Source: Spirochaetaceae bacterium (GTDB lineage Bacteria; Spirochaetota; Spirochaetia; Treponematales; Rectinemataceae). Taken from it: DNA of 64,000 nt. A program made the position numbers and the translations under genes. Below the pieces are notes generated by a model, which had not been told where the DNA came from, ran no database searches, and saw only the letters and a program-made list of their open reading frames with translations. Positions within the stretch are counted from its first letter, which is position 1, and each line of letters begins with the position of its first letter. Positions 37,057 to 44,785 of the stretch are shown in pieces. The stretch spans positions 1-64,000 of the forward strand of contig JANXYQ010000071.1 of NCBI GenBank assembly GCA_025355995.1. The letters run 5' to 3'.

Positions 37057-38126
37057 CCCCTATCAGGCGCCTTCCAGAGCACCCTCTCGGAGATTTCGGC
37101 GAGCGAGGCTACGCCCGTCATCTTCATCGCCTTGGCGAGGTCGGAGGCCAGCAGCTCCATCTGGGCGCGCACTCCCTCCTCGCCCCCCCCAACGGCCGCC
37201 CTGACCAGGTCGCGCCCGACGAGGACGGCGTCCGCCCCCAGGGCGAGCATCTTGAGGACGTCGTAGCCCGTTCTCACGCCGCCGTCCGCGATGACGAGCG
37301 CGGCGCCGCGGATCCTCCGGGCGATCCCCGGGAGTACCTCCGCCGTGCCGGGCGTGCAGTCGAGCACCCTGCCGCCGTGGTTGGAGACCACGACCGCCTT
37401 GGCCCCCGCCTCCACCGCGGCCTCCGCGTCCTCGGCGCACATCACGCCCTTGACGACGAAGGGCAGGGAGGTGGAGGAAGCGAGCTCCCTGAGCTCGCTG
37501 ATCGATTTCCGGTACACGGGCTGGGCATGGGCATTCATCGCGTAGGAGCCCTGCCCGTCCACGTCGACTCCGACGGCCGCGCAGCCGGCTCGCTCGGCCT
37601 TCTCCATGAACAGCTTGATCGCGTCCTGGGACCTCGGCTTGATTATCTGGACGCCCCATCCGCCGGACTCGGCGATCGCCTCTATCCCGAAGGGCCTCTC
37701 GGGCGAGTAGTTGAAGGAGTCGCCTCGCCAGCCCATCGAGGCGGCGGCCTTGCAGCCGCGCACGACGGCGCGGCAGAACTCTGCCTCGCCCATGACCGAC
37801 TCCCCGCCGAAGCTGTTCACTCCGGAGACGCTCGCGCCCATGATGGGCATCGCCAGCTCCTTTCCGAAGAACGCGAAGCTCGTGTCGCTCAGGAAATCGG
37901 GACCGATGAGCAGGGGCCTCAGCTTCAGGGCCTCGAGGGCCCTGATGTTGTTCGCGAAGGAGGCGCCTGTGCCCGGCCCCCCCATCCCGATGGGAGAGCC
38001 GTAGGAATGGCCCTGGCAGATCCTCGAATCAAGGCCGTCGCAGGTCTTGTAGGCCGCGCAGAAGCCCTTCAGCTTGGCCCGCGCCGATTCGCGCGCTTCC
38101 TCGACCGACATCTTACCATCCGCCAT
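37053..38126 (-). CDS. FMN-dependent 2-hydroxyacid dehydrogenase/oxidase family protein
   Basis: 357 residues, a TIM-barrel flavoenzyme of the lactate/glycolate oxidase superfamily. The active-site His is in VVVSNHGGRVLDCTPGT; the FMN phosphate site is VIADGGVRTGYDVLKMLALG followed by ADAVLVGRD. KGVMCAEDAEAAVEAGA contains the active-site Lys. It is cytoplasmic, with no membrane-loop insertion like that of LldD. AGGAGG precedes the ATG at 38126. The substrate (lactate, glycolate, malate or another hydroxyacid) is not known. It lies between gltA and fumC. Confidence 0.8.
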   Translation of the reverse strand: MADGKMSVEEARESARAKLKGFCAAYKTCDGLDSRICQGHSYGSPIGMGGPGTGASFANNIRALEALKLRPLLIGPDFLSDTSFAFFGKELAMPIMGASVSGVNSFGGESVMGEAEFCRAVVRGCKAAASMGWRGDSFNYSPERPFGIEAIAESGGWGVQIIKPRSQDAIKLFMEKAERAGCAAVGVDVDGQGSYAMNAHAQPVYRKSISELRELASSTSLPFVVKGVMCAEDAEAAVEAGAKAVVVSNHGGRVLDCTPGTAEVLPGIARRIRGAALVIADGGVRTGYDVLKMLALGADAVLVGRDLVRAAVGGGEEGVRAQMELLASDLAKAMKMTGVASLAEISERVLWKAPDRG

Positions 38127-38262
38127 GGCTCGCCCTCCTGTTTTGCCCGGAACCCACGATCGAGTCTTGCGCATTTTCCGCCCGCAGTAAAGCCCGATCG
38201 CGACCGCCTTGCCCGCCGGCGCGGGGGCGAAGTACCTTTGAGGCTCCGGGGAGGGTCGTCGA

Positions 38263-39642
38263 ATGAGTGACAGGAATGAAAGCGACAGCATGGGCGACAT
38301 CCTCGTGGCCGAGGATAGGCTCTGGGGGGCGCAGACTCAGCGCTCGCTCGAGAATTTCCGCATAGGGCGCGAGCTCATGCCGATCGAGGTGATACTCGCC
38401 CTCGCCTCGATAAAGAAGGCCTCCGCCCTCGCCAACGCCCGCCTGGGGGAGCTGCCCCCCGATAAGGCGGCGGCCATCGCCGAGGCCTGCGACGCGATCC
38501 TGCGCCGCGAGCTCGACGGGCATTTCCCCCTATCCGTGTGGCAGACGGGATCGGGAACGCAGAGCAACATGAACGTCAACGAGGTAATCGCGAACTACGC
38601 GAGCTCGAGGGCCGGTCTGCCCCTCGGCTCCAAGAAGCCCCTGCACCCCAACGACGACGTCAACAAGTCCCAATCGAGCAACGACGTCTTCCCGGCGGCG
38701 ATGCGGCTCTCCGCGGCGCTCGAGGTCCGGGACAGGCTCCTGCCCGCGGCCCGGGCCCTCCAGGCGAGCCTCGGCGCCAAGACGGCGGAGTTCGGCGGGA
38801 TCGTCAAGACGGGAAGGACCCATCTCCAGGACGCGGTGCCCATCACCCTGGGCCAGGAGTTCTCGGGCTACGCCGAGCAGCTGCGGCTGGGTATAGGCAG
38901 GATCGAGCCGGCGCTCGAGGGGATCCTGTCCCTTCCCCTCGGCGGGACCGCGGTGGGCACCGGCCTGAACGCCCCGGCGGGCTTCGGGGAGCTTGCCTGC
39001 GAGGAGCTGGCGGCGATCAGCGGGCTTCCCCTGAGGGCTGCGGACAATAAATTTGCCTTCATGGCCGCCCACGACGACCTCGTCCATCTCTCGGGATCGC
39101 TCAACGCGCTAGCCGCCGCCTTGATGAAGATCGCGAGCGACCTCCGGCTCATGGGCTCGGGTCCCAGGTGCGGCCTCGGCGAGCTCCTCCTCCCGGAGAA
39201 CGAACCGGGCAGCTCCATAATGCCGGGGAAGGTGAATCCCACCCAGGTGGAGGCGATGACGATGGTCTGCGCGCGGGTCTTCGGCAACCATGCGACCGTC
39301 ACCTTCGCCGGCGCTTCCGGCCAGCTCGAGCTCAACGTCTTCAAGCCCGTGATCATCTATAGCCTGTTGCAGTCCATAAGCCTCCTCGCGGGGGCTATGG
39401 CGAGCCTCGACGAGCGCTGCGTCAGAGGGATCAAGGCTAACGAGGGGCGCATCCGCCGGGACCTGGCGCGGAGCCTCATGACGGTGACCGCCCTCAACCC
39501 GCATATCGGCTATGACGCCGCGGCCAGGATCGCCAAGCTCGCGCACGACCAGGACCTGACGCTGAGGGAGGCGGCGGCGAGGCTGTCGCTCCTCACCGCC
39601 GAGGAATTCGATGCCCTGGTCAAGCCCGAGGAGATGGTCTGA
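38263..39642 (+). CDS. fumC: Fumarate hydratase class II
   Basis: 459 residues. Motifs: QTGSGTQSNMNVNEVIAN, HPNDDVNKSQSSNDVFP, GRTHLQDAVPITLGQEF and the signature GSSIMPGKVNPTQ. It converts fumarate to malate without an Fe-S cluster. GGGGAGGG precedes the ATG. It is divergent from the FMN dehydrogenase and abuts the convergent rubredoxin fusion. No promoter could be assigned in the 136-base gap 38127-38262. Confidence 0.97.
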   Translation: MSDRNESDSMGDILVAEDRLWGAQTQRSLENFRIGRELMPIEVILALASIKKASALANARLGELPPDKAAAIAEACDAILRRELDGHFPLSVWQTGSGTQSNMNVNEVIANYASSRAGLPLGSKKPLHPNDDVNKSQSSNDVFPAAMRLSAALEVRDRLLPAARALQASLGAKTAEFGGIVKTGRTHLQDAVPITLGQEFSGYAEQLRLGIGRIEPALEGILSLPLGGTAVGTGLNAPAGFGELACEELAAISGLPLRAADNKFAFMAAHDDLVHLSGSLNALAAALMKIASDLRLMGSGPRCGLGELLLPENEPGSSIMPGKVNPTQVEAMTMVCARVFGNHATVTFAGASGQLELNVFKPVIIYSLLQSISLLAGAMASLDERCVRGIKANEGRIRRDLARSLMTVTALNPHIGYDAAARIAKLAHDQDLTLREAAARLSLLTAEEFDALVKPEEMV

Positions 39643-40203
39643 TCAGCCCGGGAATCTCGAGGAGAGGAGCCCGAATCCGGCCATGCCGAGGACGACCGCC
39701 GCGCCGAGCGAGAAAACCTGCAGGATCGCGAAGCCCGCCATCGCCAGGCCGTCGAGGTCCGTGTACAGGGACAGGAAGCCCGCGCCCAGCGTGGCGACCA
39801 GGAACAAGGACCCGACTATCATCTTGCGGATGAGGAGCGGCGTCGTCACCTTGCGGAAGCGCAGCTTGCCGTCGTAGATGCCGGCCGCGAAGGCCAGGAC
39901 GACCGAGAAGGGAAGGAAGATCGAGAGCACGCGCGTCGTGTCGAGCAGGGCGGTCCTGACCCTTCCCTCGACCAGGAAAAGCATCGCCGCAGCCAGGACG
40001 ATGAGCATGGGCACTATCGCCTGGGGAAGGTGGACTACGATCGGGTGGATATGGAGGTCGAGGATCCTCTTGCGCTTTTCGGAGATGTTTTCCTTGTAGG
40101 GCTCGAAGACCTTCGCGCTGACGCCGCAGGCCGGGCAGAGCTCGCCTAACTTGCTCGCTTCCATTATGTAGCCGCAAGCCTTGCACCTCACGTAGTCCTT
40201 CAT
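39643..40203 (-). CDS. Rubredoxin-type domain fused to a DUF2231-like membrane domain
   Basis: 186 residues. Residues 6-27 are a rubredoxin-like zinc/iron knuckle, CKACGYIM ... LCPACGV. A membrane domain follows with about four helices, beginning HIHPIVVHLPQAIVPMLIV. The knuckle should be cytoplasmic. The H-P-x-V-x-H-x-P start of the membrane domain recalls the cytochrome c fusion at 24778-25509. The function is unknown; a membrane electron carrier is plausible. It has its own promoter and an AGGAGG site, and abuts fumC. Confidence 0.75.
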   Translation of the reverse strand: MKDYVRCKACGYIMEASKLGELCPACGVSAKVFEPYKENISEKRKRILDLHIHPIVVHLPQAIVPMLIVLAAAMLFLVEGRVRTALLDTTRVLSIFLPFSVVLAFAAGIYDGKLRFRKVTTPLLIRKMIVGSLFLVATLGAGFLSLYTDLDGLAMAGFAILQVFSLGAAVVLGMAGFGLLSSRFPG

Positions 40204-40239
40204 GTTCGACTCCTCCTCGCCTATTACGGCTCAGCGGGA

Positions 40240-40268
40240 AGTATAGGCCTGGTCCCGGCGGCGGGCAA
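40240..40268 (-). promoter_or_regulatory. Candidate promoter for the rubredoxin/membrane fusion gene
   Basis: Minus-strand TTGCCC (40263-40268), 17 bases, TATACT (40240-40245), then a 36-base leader with AGGAGG before the ATG at 40203. Confidence 0.55.
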
Positions 40269-40288
40269 GACGGACTTTCCCATCGGGC

Positions 40289-42001
40289 CTAGCCGTTGAG
40301 GCTCACCGCCCCGTGGCCCCAGCGGCCGCGGGGCATGGCTACCGCGGTCCAGGTCGCCGCCCACGAGGAGGCCGATTCGGGTACGGCCGACCAATAGCCC
40401 ATGGCCAGGCCCGCGGCGGAGCTGCCCAGGACGCTCGTGCCGCCGAACTGGTAGATGCGGGCGGGCGAGCTCGAGGCGGATAACGCCGCGGCGCCGTAGG
40501 CGATCGCCTGGGGATAGGCGTTCGCGGCGGCGACCCAGGCGGCGGGAGCGACGAAGGGGGCGGCGAGGCAGTATGCCGAGCTCGTCGTAGTCGCGGAGCT
40601 GGTGGTGGAGTTCACGAAGCAGTTGGCGGCGGACGCGTAGACCGATATCCCGCCTATGATCATCGCGAAGGCGTCGCTCCCCGCGGGCGCGTAGGCGGCG
40701 CCCGAGAAGCCCGCCCGCCCGGCCGGGAGGACGACCTCCGTGGTCCCCGAGAGGAGGGCGTTGAGGGAGGGCACGAAGCCGTCGTGGGTCGCCGCGGTCG
40801 TCGTAGCCGCGGTGCGCCCTCCGAGGTCGTAGACGGCGTTCCCGTAGGAATACGAGAAGCGGTCCGACTCCGCGGCGCCGAAGGCAGTCCTGCCGCCGAC
40901 CGTCCAGCTGTCGCCCGCGATGCTGTATTCGTAGGTCGTCGCGAAGCCGTTCCAGGCCGAGAGGGCCGTCGGCCCGCCGCTGCCGCCCAGCACGTAGATC
41001 TTGCCGCCGAGGACAGTCGCACAGATATTCGCGCGGGCGGCGTTCATCGACTGGCCGTTCGACCAGAAGTTCGCCGCAATGTCGTAGATCTGCACGAGGT
41101 CGCGGACGTTGCCGTCCTTGTCGAAGCCTCCGACGACGAAAAGCTTGCCTCCGTAGGCGGCGTAGCCCGCGAAGCTGACGGGCGTCGGGAGGCTGGTGAC
41201 CGCGGGGTACCAAGCGGCCGTAACCGGGTCGAAGAGGTCGACGGCCGCGACCGTGTCCGAGTAGGAGGTCGCCGAGATGCCGCCGACGAGCCAGATGCCC
41301 CGCGCCTTGCTCGCCGAGGGCACTCCCTCCGAGGCCGTCGCCGCGCTGTATTCGGGGCTCGTGTAGGTGCGGGACTCCGATACCGTCGAGGCGACGCGAT
41401 AATAGTACACCGTGCCCGGAGCGAGATTGGGTATCTCGAGGGTGTGGCTGGTCTCGGCGGTCGAAGAGCCGGAGGCGAGGGCGGCGTACGCGCCTTCGGT
41501 GGTGCCGTACTGGATCCGGGCGATCGTCGCCTTGCTGGTCGTGAACTCGATCGTGAGGCTGCTCTGCGAGCTTACGACGACGGGCGCTGCGGTCAGGTAC
41601 GCTGCCGGCTCGGTCGCCGCGCTGTACTCGGGACTCGAGAAGGCGCGCGAATCGTCCAGGACGGATACGATGCGATAGTAGTAGGTCGTTCCGGCGGCGA
41701 GGCTCGCCATCGAGAGCGAGTGCGTGGCGGTCGAGTCGCCCGACTCGGAGACGAAGGCCGTATACGAGCCCGGGGCCGTCCCGTACTCGACCCGCTCCCT
41801 GGCCGCGCGCGTCGTGGAGAAGCTCAGGCTCATCGAGTCGATGTCCTTCGTCATTGCTGGCGCGGCGACGAGCGCCACCGTCGGCGCGGCCGGCGGCCCC
41901 GAGAGGATGCTGCTGTCGCAGGACAGGGCGAACGCGGCGGTAAGGACCATCGCGGCGGTCAGCGGGACGGCGCGTCCGATGCGCCTATTCTTACGTATCA
42001 T
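40289..42001 (-). CDS. Secreted lipoprotein with two Fn3-like domains and Kelch repeats
   Basis: 570 residues. A basic N-terminus, a hydrophobic stretch and a lipobox-like FALSC near residue 25 suggest a lipoprotein. Two fibronectin-III-like domains follow (about 40-130 and 135-220); each ends in the same pattern, TYYYR...SSPEYSAAT and VYYYR...TSPEYSAAT, so one is a duplication. The rest has Kelch-type blades (GIWLVGGI, KLFVVGGF, KIYVLGG, RIYQFGG). It is predicted to lie on the cell envelope and bind protein or sugar. The ATG at 42001 has GAGGAG upstream. Eleven bases after the preceding envelope gene. Confidence 0.75.
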   Translation of the reverse strand: MIRKNRRIGRAVPLTAAMVLTAAFALSCDSSILSGPPAAPTVALVAAPAMTKDIDSMSLSFSTTRAARERVEYGTAPGSYTAFVSESGDSTATHSLSMASLAAGTTYYYRIVSVLDDSRAFSSPEYSAATEPAAYLTAAPVVVSSQSSLTIEFTTSKATIARIQYGTTEGAYAALASGSSTAETSHTLEIPNLAPGTVYYYRVASTVSESRTYTSPEYSAATASEGVPSASKARGIWLVGGISATSYSDTVAAVDLFDPVTAAWYPAVTSLPTPVSFAGYAAYGGKLFVVGGFDKDGNVRDLVQIYDIAANFWSNGQSMNAARANICATVLGGKIYVLGGSGGPTALSAWNGFATTYEYSIAGDSWTVGGRTAFGAAESDRFSYSYGNAVYDLGGRTAATTTAATHDGFVPSLNALLSGTTEVVLPAGRAGFSGAAYAPAGSDAFAMIIGGISVYASAANCFVNSTTSSATTTSSAYCLAAPFVAPAAWVAAANAYPQAIAYGAAALSASSSPARIYQFGGTSVLGSSAAGLAMGYWSAVPESASSWAATWTAVAMPRGRWGHGAVSLNG

Positions 42002-42012
42002 GGCTATTCTCC

Positions 42013-42903
42013 TCAACGTCCGTAGGATATCGATAGTAAGCCGCCCATCGTTACGAAGGGCGCGGCCTTTTGGAGGTAGGCGTCCGCCCTGCCCTCGAGG
42101 CGGGCGATCAGCCCCGAGCCCAACTCGGCCTCGAGGCCGGCCGCGAGGCCGAAGGCCGCGGTCGGGTTGCCGTAGCTGGAGGGGACCGTCGGCGCCCCGC
42201 TCAGGCCGATGTAGGCGGGTCCGGCCGACAGGCTCACGAGGGGCCTCAGGCCTTCGAGGAGCTTTCCCCCGCCCCGCGCCGCGTCGAAGCGATAGCTGAG
42301 CACGGGGCGGACCGACGCGAAGGCGTAGGATAGCCCGCCCGCCAGGTAATCGGCCCCCGAATAGGCGAGGTCGAAACCCGCATAGAGGCCGTGGGCCAGG
42401 CTAAGCGCCCAGTCGGCGCCCGCGGAGGCGGTCCAGCTCGGGCCGAAGGCGCTCGCTCCCGAGAGGACGGGGGCGTAGGCGCCGCCCCCCGCCCTCACGA
42501 GGAATCTCGGGCCCGAGTAGGCCGAGCGGAGTTGCGGATCTACGATCGAGGCGATGAGCGAAGGCGCGAGCCTCTGCGTGCCGAAGGAAGTCTCCAATGT
42601 GAGGCCTTCGTCGTCATAGCCCGCGATCCTGCCCCCGAGGACGGAGGAATCCAGGAGCAGGACTTCCACCCGAGTATCGGCGATCGCGGATAGATCGGTT
42701 TCGCTGCGCAAAATCGAACCGATATCCAGGCTTTGGCTCTGGCCGGCGATCTCGCAGGCGATCTTGCCGCCCGAGGTTCCCACGATCGTTCCGAAGAGGA
42801 GGCGGCCGTCCCGCAGGAATAGGATTTCCGGCCAAGCGCTCGCCTGGCGGCACAGGCCGAGGCCGATAGCCAGGGCTAGGATGCGCGATAGTCTTGTAAC
42901 CAT
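42013..42903 (-). CDS. Predicted secreted/outer-membrane protein of unknown function
   Basis: 296 residues with a signal peptide (MVTRLSRILALAIGLGLC, cleavage near ASA-W). The N-terminal 100 residues contain a small beta domain (LRDGRLLFGTIVG). The rest has alternating, Gly/aromatic-rich strands ending in ISYGR, which suggests a small beta barrel. The family is not recognised. Ahead of the ATG there is an AT-rich promoter and no ribosome site. It appears to be cotranscribed with the Kelch lipoprotein. Confidence 0.6.
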   Translation of the reverse strand: MVTRLSRILALAIGLGLCRQASAWPEILFLRDGRLLFGTIVGTSGGKIACEIAGQSQSLDIGSILRSETDLSAIADTRVEVLLLDSSVLGGRIAGYDDEGLTLETSFGTQRLAPSLIASIVDPQLRSAYSGPRFLVRAGGGAYAPVLSGASAFGPSWTASAGADWALSLAHGLYAGFDLAYSGADYLAGGLSYAFASVRPVLSYRFDAARGGGKLLEGLRPLVSLSAGPAYIGLSGAPTVPSSYGNPTAAFGLAAGLEAELGSGLIARLEGRADAYLQKAAPFVTMGGLLSISYGR

Positions 42904-42907
42904 ATGT

Positions 42908-42936
42908 TGTATATCGGTATAAATATAACAATACAA
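42908..42936 (-). promoter_or_regulatory. Promoter of the envelope protein pair
   Basis: Minus-strand TTGTAT (42931-42936), 17 bases, TATACA (42908-42913), ending four bases before the ATG at 42903. No Shine-Dalgarno site can fit, so translation may be leaderless. The 60-base gap is strongly AT-rich. Confidence 0.6.
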
Positions 42937-42963
42937 GAATTATTGAGAAGAAACCTTTTGCGC

Positions 42964-43727
42964 CTAACCTCTGCCGGATGCCCTCAGCGCCCGCCACTCC
43001 GCGATATCCGCGGGCGGCGGGGGGGCCTCCCCGGCCTTCCTGCGCTCGAGCCGCAGGGCGCCCCGGGGGCAGGCGAGGACGCAGAGGCCGCAGCCCATGC
43101 AGCGCGCGAGGTCGACGGCGATCGCCTCGCCGCCGGCCGGGCCGGCGAGGGACAGGGCCTTGAATTGGCAGCGGCCGACGCAGGCTCCGCAGCCGACGCA
43201 AGACCCGGCGTCGACCGCGATCTGGAAATCGGCCCGGGCTACCGCGCTCATGATCCCGTACTCCGCGATGCCGCGCATGATGCCGCAGCAGCAGGTACAG
43301 CAGTTGCAGAAGTAATCGATACCGTCCCGGTAGTTCCCCGAGGAATGGACCAGGCCCGCTTCTTCCGTCATCCTGAGTATCCGGAGCGTCTCTTCCTTCG
43401 AGATGGCCCTGTCCGCCGCGCTGCGGTCGAAGGCGTTCCCGACCGGGGCGAAGACCAGGCAGGACTCGAGCGGATGCCCGCAATCCTTTCCGAGGAGCCT
43501 CTGCCGCTATCGGCATATGCAATCGCGGACGCCCCAAGAGAGGGCGCCTTCCAGCATTTCCGCCGCGCGCTCGCCGCCTCGAGCCGCAGCGAGCAGGCCA
43601 GCTCCGCCTCCTCGGGCTCGAACATTCCCTCGAGGAGCCGGAGCTCGGCCCCCGAGGCGGTCGGCGGGAATCGGTTGGGCAGGGCGTCCAGGACCCCCGC
43701 CAAGCGGCCGTAGACTCCTTCCTTCAT
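42964..43727 (-). pseudogene. Broken 4Fe-4S dicluster ferredoxin-type gene (internal deletion, frameshift, amber stop)
   Basis: The N-terminus (MKEGVYGRLAGVLDALPNRF, then FEPEEAELACSLRLEA) and the C-terminus (GLVHSSGN, CNCCTCCCGIMRG, CVGCGACVGRCQF, CMGCGLCVLACP) match a known ferredoxin-like family of roughly 350-370 residues. About 100 residues between LRLEA and WGVRDCICR are missing and the two sides are in different frames. A TAG at 43507-43509 then interrupts the reading frame right after CICR; it continues as RQRLLGKDCGHPLESCLVF. The ATG at 43371 could still give a 135-residue dicluster ferredoxin. The start overlaps the plsC stop (ATGA). Confidence 0.75.
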
Positions 43728-44473
43728 CGGAGTCCTCCACCCGGCAAGCCCGAGGCTATCGCCGCGCGGACTCGGTCGGCCAGCTGCCTCCTATCCTCGA
43801 TTCCCATGCCCTCGGTGGCGATCGGCTCGTGGACGATGAAGGAGGTCTCGGCGGGCCGAATCCGCCTGCCCTCCTCCCAGACGCGCCAGGTGCCGTCGAT
43901 GGTCACGGGAACGATCGTCGCCCCTGATTTCGTGGCAAGCTTGAGGCTACCCTTCCGGAAGGGACCCATTCGGGGACCCCTGCTGCGCGTGCCTTCCGGG
44001 AAGACGATCATCGCGCGCCCGCGCCGGATGTTTTCCGCGCCGCGATCGATCGAGCGGAGCGCCTTCCTCGCCGACTTCCTGTCGATGAAAACCGAGCCCA
44101 GGACGGCGATCCAGACGTTCAGTATGGGGACGAAGAGCGCCTCTTTCTTCGCGACGAAGCCCACGGTCCGCTCGACGCAGGCCAGGACGAGTAGGATATC
44201 CATGTCGCCCTGGTGGTTGGCTACGAAGCAGATGCGAGGGTCGTCCGGGATCTGCTCGAGGCCGGAGACGCGGATGCGCGCCCCCGCCGCCGCGAGGACG
44301 CTGCGCGCCCAGGCGCGCACCGCCGCCTGCGCGAGGGGCCGGGCCCCCGAGGAGAGCCCTAGCAGCGCGAGGGCTCCGTAGGGCAGGCAAACGAGGAGGG
44401 AGAGGACGAGGGACAGCCAGAAGTACGCGAAAAAAAGTATCGTTCGGGGCATCGGCCGATAATGAGCCTTCAT
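43724..44473 (-). CDS. plsC: 1-acyl-sn-glycerol-3-phosphate acyltransferase (PlsC family)
   Basis: 249 residues. The N-terminal hydrophobic segment anchors it in the inner membrane. The catalytic H-x4-D is in NHQGDMDILLV, and VFPEGTRSRG is the phosphate-binding motif. It makes phosphatidic acid from lysophosphatidate. Upstream of the broken ferredoxin, overlapping it by four bases. Confidence 0.9.
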   Translation of the reverse strand: MKAHYRPMPRTILFFAYFWLSLVLSLLVCLPYGALALLGLSSGARPLAQAAVRAWARSVLAAAGARIRVSGLEQIPDDPRICFVANHQGDMDILLVLACVERTVGFVAKKEALFVPILNVWIAVLGSVFIDRKSARKALRSIDRGAENIRRGRAMIVFPEGTRSRGPRMGPFRKGSLKLATKSGATIVPVTIDGTWRVWEEGRRIRPAETSFIVHEPIATEGMGIEDRRQLADRVRAAIASGLPGGGLR

Positions 44474-44518
44474 CGAGCCTCGCGCAACTGGTCGGGGACG
44501 CGAGACGCCGTTTTTATG

Positions 44519-44524
44519 TATAAT
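44519..44524 (+). promoter_or_regulatory. -10 box TATAAT five bases before the ATG of the small gene at 44530
   Basis: Perfect -10 consensus in a short AT-rich stretch; a good -35 box was not found. Spacing to the ATG leaves no room for a ribosome site, again fitting a leaderless start. Confidence 0.5.
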
Positions 44525-44529
44525 GACTG

Positions 44530-44763
44530 ATGATGATCAGCATTTTCGATGAGCTGTCCGGCAAGATCGGGCGAAACGCCAGTCGCGGCTCCCGGGACGG
44601 CGCGAGGCGAGACCTCGGAATCCTGCTATTCTCCCAGAGGGAGGATATCCTAGGGCTCTGGAAGGCCGCCGACCGCTGCGCCGGAGGCGAGGCCGAGGCC
44701 GCCGGCGAGCTGCGCGCAGCCGTCGAGAGTCTCAGGCCCCTTTTCGGCGAGAGGAAGGGGTGA
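44530..44763 (+). CDS. Small hypothetical protein, 77 residues
   Basis: Not recognised. Sequence starts MMISIFDELSG and contains a basic stretch (RNASRGSRDGARR), then predicted helices (ILLFSQREDILGLWKAADR and AAGELRAAVESLRPLF). No signal peptide or cysteine motif. It is followed 22 bases later by the flavodoxin-like lipoprotein, so they may form one unit. Start supported by a -10 box only. Confidence 0.55.
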   Translation: MMISIFDELSGKIGRNASRGSRDGARRDLGILLFSQREDILGLWKAADRCAGGEAEAAGELRAAVESLRPLFGERKG

Positions 44764-44785
44764 GGCGAGGAATGGAGGATGCAGC

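Noticed and set aside
37053-38126. FMN enzyme as type 2 IPP isomerase
   Set aside because: The SNHGGR and VIADGGVRTG motifs fit the 2-hydroxyacid oxidase group. The isoprenoid context is 13 kb away.
43507-43509. TAG read as a recoded amber codon (pyrrolysine-like)
   Set aside because: Several genes here end normally in TAG, and the same gene also has a large deletion with a frameshift, so plain decay is the simpler view.
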